DNA from: Deroplatys truncata
Lineage: Eukaryota; Arthropoda; Insecta; Mantodea; Mantidae
Assembly: GCA_030765065.1 (NCBI GenBank)
Contig: CM060990.1
Coordinates: forward strand, 675,303,618 to 675,367,617
Direction: 5' to 3'
Length of the DNA: 64,000 nt
The translations under genes were made by a program, and so were the position numbers. Position 1 is the first letter of the stretch. Each line of letters starts with the position of its first letter. Positions 12,580 through 22,497 of this stretch are shown one piece after another. The notes beneath the pieces were generated by a model. That model saw only the letters and a list, made by a program, of their open reading frames with translations, was not told the DNA's origin and made no database searches.

Positions 12580-12617
12580 GTATTTTTTCACTCGACGTAG
12601 GTGCATGTGAAACAGGT

Positions 12618-13853
12618 TACTAGTCTGCAATAGTAGGCAAAATTAATTATATACCTACAGTCGATAACTGCAACAGGATTATTAAATATGACGACAATTT
12701 AGATGAGATATACGATTCGCCATATATTAAAGTGATAGCAGCAGGTAAAGAAATTAATGTAACTTTGGATTCAGGGTCAACATCCTCCATATGTTCTAAA
12801 AACTTTTACAATCAGCTGATCATGGAAGGAACAAAAATTATGTCTGCACAGGTGAGCAATTTAATTTGTCGTGTAGCTATCGGGAAGAAGGCACAAACCA
12901 TAAACATGCAAGCATTATTAACCGTTCGGATTGGAGAAGAAGAAATAGAAATAATGTTCCTAGTTGTCCCAAATTTAATATGTGATGTGCTTTTCGGGTG
13001 TGATATGCTTCAAGAGTATGCTGCCATTATGGATTTCGAAAAAGATGAGGTACGGCTACATATAGCGAATAAGGAAATTAAGGTACCATTCCTTATAGAA
13101 AGTAAGATTAAAGTGCAACGAATGGCTCAAGAAGAAGACGTATACAATGAAGAATTCTTTTTACAAATCGTACAGACGCAGAGACCAGAAGAAAGAAAAA
13201 ACTTCATATCAATTGTGAATGCAGGTAAAAAGGACAACGACCAACATGTTTCCAACCCAGAAGAGAGCGACCGTAAGGAAACCAGCTGTGTAACAAAGGA
13301 ATATGGTCACCCACCCCTACTAGAAGACGGATTGCAGGAAACTACCCTGAATGACATACAAAAACATAAGCTACTTAAAGTGTTGGAAGACAACAAACAG
13401 GTTTTTGGCGATATTCCTGGCAGATGCACCACATATGTACACTCGTTCACATTGGAAAACATACAACCATTCAGGCACAAATATGATAACTTACCCATAG
13501 CTCTTAGAGGCGAAGCTAAAAAGCTAATATCAAAAGTGCTCGAGAATAACATCATAGAATTAAGTAATTCCCAAATTATTAATGCAATATGCTGGTCGGT
13601 AGAAAAGGACAACACCTTAAGGGTTTATATAGATGGACGATACATAAATAAATTTATGCTACCAGACCATTTTCAAAATGAAGAAATTGAACAGATTATT
13701 TCCCGTGGAAAATATATATTTTCGATAGACCTCACATCATCCTTCTGGCAGCTAGAATTAGATACCAGAGTGAGAGACTGCACAGCCTTTCAAATATTTG
13801 GGGTCCAGTACCGCTTCTGTGTAAACCCCTTTCGGCCTAAAGAACAGTTCTAG
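12618..13853 (+). pseudogene. pol part 1: aspartic protease and N-terminal reverse transcriptase
   Basis: The frame is open from about 12618 to the stop at 13851-13853. The protease carries the catalytic DSGST (12768-12782) and a C-terminal CDVLFGCDML segment. RT follows with CWSVEKDNTLRVYIDGRYIN (about 13590-13650) and the first catalytic Asp in FSIDLTSSFWQLELD (about 13720-13760). A one-base gain just after AACCCCTTT (about 13828) shifts the frame before the TDD motif; the reversed copy has the same lesion. The frame overlaps nothing in gag and starts shortly after the gag stop. Confidence 0.85.
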
Positions 13854-14994
13854 TGGGTTTCTACGTGCCATTCATAGCATATTTGGAGATACTGCAGATG
13901 ACTTTCTTGTTAGGTATACAGATGACTTCCTTATAATAAGTCAAACTTTTGAGGAACATCTGGAAAACCTAAATTATGTTTTAAATAAACTGCAACAGCA
14001 TGGTATGAATGTGAATAGGTCAAAGTCAAGATTTTGTGTACCAGAAATTAAGTTCCTAGGGTACATAGTTAATGAATCTGGTATACGTCCGGATAAAGAA
14101 AGAATTGAAGCCATCTTGAAGATTCTATCACCCAAAAATATAAAACAGTTAAGACGTTTATTTGGCATATTAAACTATGAGAGTAAATTTATACCGAGGT
14201 ATGCTGCAGCAGTTGAACCACTAAGAAAATTACTTAAAAAGTCGAGCAAATGGAAATGGACGGAGAACCATCAGAAATGTTTCGAGCATGTAAAAGCAGT
14301 TTTTGCCAATGCTATACTGTTATAGCAACCTAGAGATGATTTGAATTATGTAATGTATGTCGATGCTTCATGCCAAGGATATGCAGGCATACTAGGACAG
14401 CAAGAAGAAGATGGAACATTCCATGTAATTAGTACTGCATCACGAGGTTTAACTGCGACCGAAAGAAATTCTTCAGTTACTATGATGGAAATAGGAGCAC
14501 TATATTTCTCGTTGCTCAAATTCAAAACATACATATTTCAGAAGAAGGTTATGGTCTATACGGATCATATAAGCCTAACGTTTGTTCAAAAGTGTAGGCT
14601 ATACAGTGGAAAATTGGCTAGACTGATACATGCAATTTCGGAATTTGACCTGGAAATACTTCATATACCTGGAAAACAGAATACTTTAAGTGATTTATTA
14701 TCCCGTTTAAACCACAAGCAGCACATACCTGAAAGTTGTTCAAGGACACATCATGAAATTCGAGTATTAAAGATAGACATACCATTAAGAAAGGTACTTA
14801 TCCAACAATTCAAAAACATTAGGGAATTGCAGTGTAAGGATATTAAAATCTCAAGTTTAAGAGAAAAGCTAACCGACATGGACGAAAGTACCGAAGGATC
14901 ATTAGCTTTAAAGGACGACGTATTATACAAAAGCATGGTAAAGATTTACAAAAATGGAAAACTTATATCCCAAAGTGTATGGAAATGGAAATAA
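13854..14994 (+). pseudogene. pol part 2: C-terminal reverse transcriptase and RNase H
   Basis: After the shift, RT continues through RYTDDFLIIS (about 13910-13945), the active-site loop with the two adjacent Asp residues, then the thumb and the connection (FLGYIVNESGIRPD). A nonsense TAG at 14323-14325 sits just before RNase H, which shows YVMYVDASCQGYAGILGQ (catalytic Asp), an ExG segment (MMEIGALYFS) and YTDHISL. The frame closes at 14994 because of another shift near 14938, also present in the reversed copy. The TDD loop is intact in sequence, but the chain cannot be made as one protein. Confidence 0.85.
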
Positions 14995-16064
14995 TAGAAC
15001 ACTTTCAAATAGGAGTGATACATTCGGGTACTGATAAGACTACACTTACTATTTTTGAAAATTTATACATACCAAAACTAAGACATAAAGTTAGCAAATA
15101 TATTGCATGCTGTGATCTGTGTCAAAGAGCAAAACAGATCAACGTAGCATATGAATACACAACCAATTCAGTAGTTAGAGATAGGCCCAGACGTCTACTA
15201 AGTTGTGATTTGCACGGCGCTATGCCACAGAGCTCATACGGCTATAAATATATATTTGTTTGCTATGATGTATTTAGCAAATATGTTCGTATCTACCCAC
15301 TAAGAAATGCAACCAGTGCCGCCTGTTTGAATAGATTGGTACGATCCTATTTCCAGGAGGAAGGGAAACTTGAGGCGATATTGTGTGATAATGCATCCAT
15401 TTTTACCAGTGCCAAATTCATGAACGGTGTTAAAGAACAGGGAGTGAAACAATACTTCTCGTCACGCTACAGACCTAATGCAAATCCAGTGGAACGCGAG
15501 ATAAAAGAAATTGCTACGTATCTTAAATTATTATGTCATCACAAACAAAGCAGCTGGTACTCTTATATAAACACAATACATGACCTACTTAATGAAACAA
15601 TCCATTTAGTGACAGGATTTAAACCTATTGAGCTACATAAAGAACAAATGCTCAATACTCTCTCAAGTAAAATTCCCGAAGCAATCAGTGATGCGAACGT
15701 AAAGATACCTGAGGAAGAAGAAATGTTTAAATTAGCTTTAGAAATAATACGGCAGAAGGCTAGAAAAAGGAAAATAAAGCACGAAGCTAAAAAGAGAAAA
15801 GTATGGCAGCTACGCGTAGGTGATTTAGTCCTAGCACGAACCCAAAAAATATCAAATAAATTAAAAAAAAGAATACTGGAGACTATTTCTAAGCTACCAT
15901 GGTCCATATGAAGTGATAAATAAATATGGTACTGATACATTTGAAGTACGACATCCGCAAACTAAGAAAATACTAGGGAAATACCACAAGGAAATGCTTA
16001 AAACCTATAAAACCAGAAAGGCTGCAGAACATGATAAAGAAGAAAAAGAAGAAGTAGACTTATA
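14938..16064 (+). pseudogene. pol part 3: integrase
   Basis: Encodes the enzyme that inserts element DNA into the host genome. The zinc-binding HHCC region is visible (EHFQIGVIHSG, CCDLCQRAK, 15000-15135). The core has Asp in SCDLHG (about 15205), Asp in ILCDNAS (about 15390) and Glu in NPVERE (about 15495), the DDE pattern of retroviral-type integrases. An extra A in a run at 15866-15873 shifts the frame and ends the open stretch at 15911. The remaining C-terminus (YHGPYEVINKYG, KYHKEMLK) is legible in another frame to about 16064. The longest open part is 14979-15911. The reversed copy is intact at this A-run but broken elsewhere. Confidence 0.87.
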
Positions 16065-16924
16065 AGAAGAATATTGGGAAATAAACAAAAAAGAAAAGGT
16101 ACGGATCGTAAGAGTGGATGGCCTTGTAAATAATTGTAAATATAAGGAGTAAGAGTATGAAATAAGTATGTTTGAGACCTGTAAAAATAGATAACTATAT
16201 ATGTGAATGTATATAAAATCATAAAGTTGATCAACCCCAATGTACTTGAGATATATATAAGTGTAATAATTAACAGAAAACTCAAATGATAAGATCTCAT
16301 AAAGCTTTAGTTACTGTGAACAGTGTGTAAATATGCTAATGTAAATAGATAGAAGTAAGAATTAACTCATACAATAATTATGCCATAGTTCAAACACTAG
16401 AACAACCTAAATACATAGCAGGCAAATGTCAATTGTTTTTCAATTTTATGTATGTATAACCATTTTCTATGTGTTTCTTTTATCATATATGTCAGATTAT
16501 AACCTGATATACATAAATGAATGTGTCGGGATTGTATATTATTCAACACGTTGTGTTCAATTAAGTTAATACGTGTCAATGTCCATTGTAATTGTTTATA
16601 CTAAAAGGGTAGTGAAAGAACGTGTTTTGCACGCAGCAGCAGTCTTTGTAAACTTAACCCAGGTCAAACAACTATAATGACTTAGCTAAAGAAAACAATA
16701 CAAAGTGCAGTGAAGGTTGTGTTGATATTGTATAGTATGAAGTCAGGTAGGAGACCCATACTAAAGAACTGTAACAGAGTGAGAAAATACTCACAGAGGT
16801 ATATAAGGTGTGTCAAGGACACTAGACACCTATTACATGACCAATATATTCATGAGACATTAAACGATATTAAAAATTTACATGTACATATATACATTTT
16901 AAATATGTTTAAAGGGGGCATATT
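16065..16924 (+). other. 3' noncoding region with polypurine tract
   Basis: No gene. AT-rich sequence, the inverted counterpart of 5301-6129. An AAAGGGGGCATAT-like purine tract lies just before the 3' LTR (16907-16922) and would prime plus-strand synthesis. Confidence 0.75.
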
Positions 16925-17926
16925 TGAGACAGTAACTATGGTTATATATGCCATATATACATTAATGTAAATTATAATGTAAAATAATATTAATAATCAA
17001 AATACTGGTTACAGTAATAGAAGTTAAGGCATAAGCTTTATGTATGTGCAAGTGTAGCTGGAGCTGTGGAACCCTTGTTAAACGCCGACAAACACATCTT
17101 TGTGTTAGAATTAGGGCCCAGGCAAAAAGGACTGGTATGGGAAAGTCATAAATGCCAGACATTGAGTCTTTGTGAAATACAAAATGGGACAAGCGAACAC
17201 AACATATTTTTGTAGAGAGGCTACATGTTTGCAAACGTCGAACAATAGCCGGGTACGTCTTCTGGAAGATTCCAAGCTGAACGAAGACAGACAATGAAAT
17301 TTTAAGGAAGAATATGTTTTAAAATCTTTAAGTACAGAAATGTTAGTTGTAACGACCCCATCAGCCCGGGCGGTTGAGTATAAAGTGCTGCGATGTGAAT
17401 AACATACATGTAAGATCTACGAAGCAGGCGATATTAGTTACTTCTTATAATGTAGTAGGAACGGTGAAATGTTATCAATTTAAAAGTCCATAGGAACGTG
17501 TGATAAATACTACAATTATTTCTAGAGCGCGTATACAATACTTGATTGCTCAGCGACCGCAAGTTTGGCGTACGAACGTGGTAGGGCTCGACCGTTCTAC
17601 AACTCCAACTAACTTAAGTAACTGTGTAGCTTATTACTAAAGCAATAAAAGCGTGTGCCATTAAAGCATAGTGTTCTTCATTAACTTAATCTATTGTTAG
17701 AGTTGTTACTTATTACCTTCCTTCCCGTATCACACCCTGCAAAGCTATACAAGCTCTACCAAAAACCTAAATAACAGCAGTCGTGGCAGGAAATAAAAAT
17801 AACACTTTAAGAGTAACAACAAAAACACAAGATAATTATCAGCATCACCATAGTTCATATATTAATTCATATATTAATATATTGGACATACTGCGAGTTA
17901 TGCTCTCCCACCACGTGTATACCGCA
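16925..17926 (+). repeat. LTR, subtype A, right outer copy
   Basis: A 1002-bp LTR paired by sequence with the left outer LTR at 3417-4418 rather than with the adjacent forward LTR at 8904. It contains AATAAA near 17644. Satellite resumes at 17927. Confidence 0.9.
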
Positions 17927-18689
17927 GTGCAGTCGCTATTCAATTATATCTCACGATGTCTTGGAATCAGTATAGCATTTTAGTGCTGTCGCTATTCAGT
18001 TATTTCTCGGGATGCCATGGAAAGAGTATGGCCCCTTTAAGTCTTGTCGCTATACAGTTATTTCTCGCTATGCCATGGAAAGAGTGTCGCACTTTAAAGT
18101 GCTGTCGCTATACAGTTACTTCTCGCAATGCCATTGAATAAGTATGACATTTTATAGTGCTGTTGCTATTCAGTTATTTCTCGTGATGCCATGGAAACAG
18201 TGTAGCATTTTAAAGTGTTGTGGCTATTCCCTAATTCCTCGCGAAGCCATGGAAACAGTAAGGCCTTTTGAAGTGCTGTCGCTATTCACTTATTTCTCGC
18301 GATGTCATGGAAACGGTAAGGCATTTTAAAATTCTGTCGTTATTCACTTATTTCTCGCAATGCCAAGTGAACAATATGCCATTTTGTAGTCTGTCACTAT
18401 TCACTCATTACTTGCGATGCCATGGAAACAGTATGGTCTTTTAAAGAACTTTCGCTTGTCACTTAGATTTAGCAATGCCATGGGAACATTATGGCATTTT
18501 AAAGTGCTGTGGCATTCAGTTATTTGTTGCGATGGCATGGAAAGACTATCGCCTTTTAAAGTGCTGTCGCTATTCACTTATTGCTCGCGATGCCATTGAA
18601 AGAGTATGACATTTTAAAGTGCTGTTGCTATTCAGTTATTTATAGCGATGTCATGGAAACAGTGTAGCAATTTAAAGTACTGTCGCTAT
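17927..18689. repeat. 58-bp satellite array, block 2
   Basis: About 13 monomers. Its first 167 bp (17927-18093) are unusually close to the last 168 bp left of the composite (3249-3416), including shared private variants. The array ends abruptly at CTGTCGCTAT (18689), where the Polinton-like inverted repeat starts. Confidence 0.93.
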
Positions 18690-19350
18690 GTTTAAGGTAG
18701 AATGTGTTTTATATAGGTTAGATAGGAAACCAAGGAGAGATACACAGCTAGACAGGGGGCAGGGGGGAATCGCTTTATGAGAGGTAGGGATACGAGGAGA
18801 AATGCTAGACTAGACAGAGGTTGAGAGTAGAGTATGCGTTTGTATTTATGAGAGGTATAGGAACGGGAGGAGAGGTGATAGGCTAGACAGAGGTTGAGGA
18901 GTAGAGTGTGGTTTATATGAGAGGTATAGGAAAACGAGGAGGAGAGGTGTTAGGCTAGACAGAGGTCGAGGAGTAGAGTATGGTTTATATGAGAGATATA
19001 GGAACAGGAGGAGAGGTATTAGGCTAAGGAGTTTGAGTATGCGTTTATAAGGTGAGACGAGAAAACGGAGACAGATCCTATGCTGGTATAGACAGGTGTT
19101 AAAGGTAGAATGTGTTTATATGGGTTAGATAGGAAACCAAGGTGAGATACTCAGCTAGACTGGGGACAGGAGGGGAATGCGCTTATGAGAGGTAGGGGAT
19201 ACGGAGAGAGATGCTAGACTAGACAGAGGTTGAGAGTAGAGTATGGTTTATATGAGAGGTATAGGAACAGGAGGAGAGGTGTTAGGCTAGACAGATACTG
19301 AAGGAGTAGCAATATGGGTTTATATGCAGGAGAGATAGGAAATAGGAGGT
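18690..19350 (+). repeat. Left inverted repeat of the Polinton-like element (truncated)
   Basis: Built from sub-repeats of about 65 bp containing GAGAGGTATAGGAACAGGAG and TAGGCTAGACAGAGGTTGAG. It pairs with 21367-22026 in reverse. Its outer edge is cut by satellite at 18689/18690. Confidence 0.85.
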
Positions 19351-20135
19351 CCTTCAAGCTCTTTAAGAACGCCATGTTTGGAAAAACTATGGAGAACCTG
19401 CGTAACCGTATAGATATACGACTGGTGACAAATGAGAAGACTCTGGAAAAGCTGATCGCCAAGCCTAAGTTTATCGATAGGACGATATATGCTGCTAATC
19501 TAGCTGCTGTACATATGGCCTCTCGTCAGATTGTGTTCAACAAGCCTATATACATTGGTATGAGTGTGTTGGACATCTCCAAGACATTAATGTACCACTG
19601 TCATTATGATGTGTTGTTACCATATTACGGAGCTGAGAACCTAAAGCTTATGTATATGAACACTGATTCATTCATTCATTCATCGTGTGAAGATGTATAC
19701 CAGGACAAGCTACGTTTCCTTGAGCATCTGGATACAGCTGATTACCCTGTCAACCATATATGCCATTCAGCTATAAACAAGAAGGTGCTTGGAAAATTTA
19801 AAAATGAGGCTAATAGCAAAATTATCCTACGCTTTGTTGAACTACGACCTAAGATGCATGCCTTAGATATTCAAGGTTCGATGATAAAAAAGATTAAAGG
19901 TATAAAACGTAGCGCTATTAAGCAGTACATTACGTTTGACAGCTACACAGACTGTCTTAAAACCTGTGAAATCATCAGAACGCCCATGAATCTAATCCTA
20001 TCACGAAAGCACGCTGTTACCACAGTGCAAGTGAATAAAATTACATTGAGTCCCTTTGATGATAAAAGAGTAATTACCGAGGATGGAATAACTACCTATG
20101 CGTATGGACATTATAGTATTACAAACAGTGCTTGA
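19314..20135 (+). pseudogene. Family B DNA polymerase, C-terminal half (Polinton type)
   Basis: An open frame of 273 codons for the palm and thumb of a protein-primed family B DNA polymerase, the replicase of Polintons and related DNA viruses. Coding similarity starts right at the inverted repeat edge with FKLFKNAMFGKTMEN (motif B, residues 14-28). FNKPIYIGMSVLDISK lies at about residues 77-92, and the C-terminal KIKGIKRSAIKQYITF and TYAYGHYSI are typical. Motif C, normally YxDTDS, reads MYMNTDSF (about residue 119), so a catalytic Asp is replaced by Asn. The exonuclease domain and motif A are absent, removed by the deletion that joined the left repeat to mid-gene. The initiating ATG at 19314 lies inside the inverted repeat and is not a natural start. 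The frame is otherwise uninterrupted over more than 780 bases. Confidence 0.82.
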
Positions 20136-21366
20136 GAGAATGTAAGTCGAAGATGAAGATTTTCTCGTGAGTCTACAATCTTAAAAAATGAAGTTTATCC
20201 GTGTGCAGTGTATACACTTAGCAGACGCTTGATGAAGAAAGAAGAAGATGGAAGGGGAGGTGTTAACCCTGCCATTAGGAGCAATCCTAGTGCTAGTCTC
20301 AAGCCTAGATAAAAGGGGAGAGGCACGGACAACGAACTAAAATAAAGGTATGTTGACGCAAAGTTTTTCGGTTTGTAAACCATATACAGTTTATCCCTCT
20401 CCACCTCGCACACTAACAGTTTAACATATAAAAGGTTTGTAAGATTTAGAAAAAGTTATATAAATTGTTGTGACGTTGGATGAGAAATGTTATAATCTAA
20501 TTACTCTCTATATTACCATGAATACCTGTGATACTATCTGAATTATCTGTAAAAATTACTTAAATACCTGTGATACTACCCTAATCATGTGAAAATACCT
20601 TAAATAGCTCTGATACGAATTCCTGATCGAAATTAACACTAGCACCTGTGATACTATCTGAATTATGTGTTAAAATGACTCAAATGCCATTGATACAACC
20701 TGAATCACCTGCAATTACCTCAAATAGCTGTGATACAAATCGCTGATCAAAATTATCACTAATATCTGTGAAACTATATCGATTACCCAAATACTTACGA
20801 TATTACCTGAACTACCTGTGAAATATGAAACTATGTTATAACCGAGCCTGGAATCTATCCTCCTGTGATACTAGCTGAATTAGCCTAAATACCTACGATA
20901 CTAGCTGAATTACTTGTGAAATTATGCACAGCTATGATGCAGTTAGCCTCTGGAATCTAGCCTCGTGTGATACTAGCTGAGTGACTCTAAACACCTATGA
21001 TACTTGAATTATCCTAAATACCTATGATACTATCTAAATTACCTGTGAAATCATGCACAGCTATGATACAGTTAGCCTCTGGAATCTAGCCTCCTGTGAT
21101 ACTAGCTGAGTGACTCTAAACACCTACGATACTTGAATTATCCTAAATACCTATGGCACTATCTAAATTACCTGGGAAATCATACGGAACTATGCTATAT
21201 CCGCTTTCCGGAATCTGTCCTACCCTGTGATGCTACCTGAATTACTTACCTTTTTCCCTGAGTGGGTTACGGGTTGCAGCTGTCTAGAATTTATGTCCTA
21301 GCATTGACAACAAACAGCTTTCCAGGAAGTTCTCGTCTAAAGTCGCTTTCAAAGTCTAGCACCTCC
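20136..21366. other. Internal noncoding part of the Polinton-like element, with degenerate repeats
   Basis: From about 20500 to 21250 short phrases such as CCTGTGATACTATCTGAATTA recur irregularly. A longer unit of about 128 bp starting at CTATGATGCAGTTAGCCTC (20932) is repeated at 21061. No open frame of note; 20136-20500 shows nothing I recognise. Confidence 0.6.
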
Positions 21367-22490
21367 CCTCCTATTCCCTATCTCTCCTGCATATAAACCC
21401 ATATTGCTACTCCTTCAGTATCTGTCTAGCCTAACACCTCTCCTCCTGTTCCTATACCTCTCATATAAACCATACTCTTCTCTCAACCTCTGTCTAGTCT
21501 AGCATCTCTCTCCGTATCCCCTACCTCTCATAAGCGCATTCCCCTCCTGTCCCCAGTCTAGCTGAGTATCTCACCTTGGTTTCCTATCTAACCCATATAA
21601 ACACATTCTACCTTTTACACCTGTCTATACCAGCATAGGATCTGTCTCCGTTTTCTCGTCTCTCCTTATAAACGCATACTCAGGCTCCTTAGCCTAATAC
21701 CTCTCCTCCTGTTCCTATATCTCTCATATAAACCATACTCTACTCCTCGACCTCTGTCTAGCCTAACACCTCTCCTCCTCGTTTTTCTATACCTCTCATA
21801 TAAACCACACTCTACTCCTCAACCTCTGTCTAGCCTATCACCTCTCCTCCCGTTCCTATACCTCTCATACATACAAACGCATACTCTACTCTCAACCTCT
21901 GTCTAGTCTAGCATTTCTCCTCGTATCCCTACCTCTCATAAAGCGATTCCCCCCTGCCCCCTGTCTAGCTGTGTATCTCTCCTTGGTTTCCTATCTAACC
22001 TATATAAAACACATTCTACCTTAAACATCTGTCTGTCCTAGCATAGGATCTCTCCGTTTTCTCGTCTCTCCTTATAAACACACAGTCAAACCCTCCTAGC
22101 CTAATACCTCTCCTCGTTTTCCTATATCTCTCATATAAACCATAATCTACTCCTCGACCTCTGTCTAGCCTAACACCTCTCTAATATAAAAGACATGCTC
22201 TACTCCTCGACCTCTGTCTAGCCCTACACCTCTGCTCGTTTTCCTATACCTCTCATTTAAACCATACTCTACTGCTCAATCTCTATCTAGCCTAACACCT
22301 CTCCACTATCTCTTCCATATAAACGAATTTCCCTCCTTCAACACTCGTCTAGCCTAGTATCAGTTGCCGTATTTCCTATGTCTCCCATATAAACCCATTT
22401 TCCTCCTTGAACCGCCCCATCTAGCCTCGTTTTCCCTATGCTTTCCCATATATGCCCAAAAAAATGGTCTCGAATTCCTCTAATGTACCT
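21367..22490 (-). repeat. Right inverted repeat of the Polinton-like element
   Basis: About 1.1 kb of CT-rich sub-repeats of about 65 bp (CCTCTCATATAAACCATACT, TCTGTCTAGCCTAACACC). 21367-22026 pairs with the left repeat; 22027-22490 is the outer part missing on the left. Confidence 0.8.
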
Positions 22491-22497
22491 ACTTGTA

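Larger units (their letters stand above)
3417..17926. mobile_element. Composite of two interleaved Gypsy-like LTR elements inside satellite DNA
   Basis: Order along the plus strand: LTR forward (3417-4418), 78 bp of leader forward, LTR reversed (4497-5300), 3' noncoding and pol reversed (5301-8750), leader reversed (8751-8903), LTR forward (8904-9905), leader, gag and pol forward (9906-16924), LTR forward (16925-17926). Full LTRs are 1002 bp and run from TGAGACAG to ATACCGCA. Outer LTRs share subtype A markers (TTAGGGCCCAGGC); inner LTRs share subtype B markers (TTAAGGCACAGGC). The two pol segments form inverted repeats of about 3.5 kb. An insertion of copy B backwards into the leader of copy A, followed by inversion through the pol arms, yields exactly this order. 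See the corresponding finding for the alternative model. Confidence 0.85.
18690..22490 (+). mobile_element. Deleted Polinton/Maverick-like element with long inverted repeats
   Basis: Long inverted terminal repeats flank a fragment of a family B DNA polymerase gene. The left repeat (18690-19350) is the reverse complement of 21367-22026. The right repeat continues to about 22490, so the left end is missing roughly 460 bp. The right end abuts satellite near 22498. Autonomous Polintons are usually 15-20 kb and carry integrase, ATPase, protease and capsid genes; none of these is present, so this is a strongly internally deleted copy or a related element. No target duplication can be read because the left end is truncated. 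Confidence 0.65.

Noticed and set aside
8904..17926. A functional full-length LTR retrotransposon
   Set aside because: Layout is complete, but gag has stops and a shift, pol has at least three shifts and a nonsense codon, and the two LTRs belong to different subtypes.
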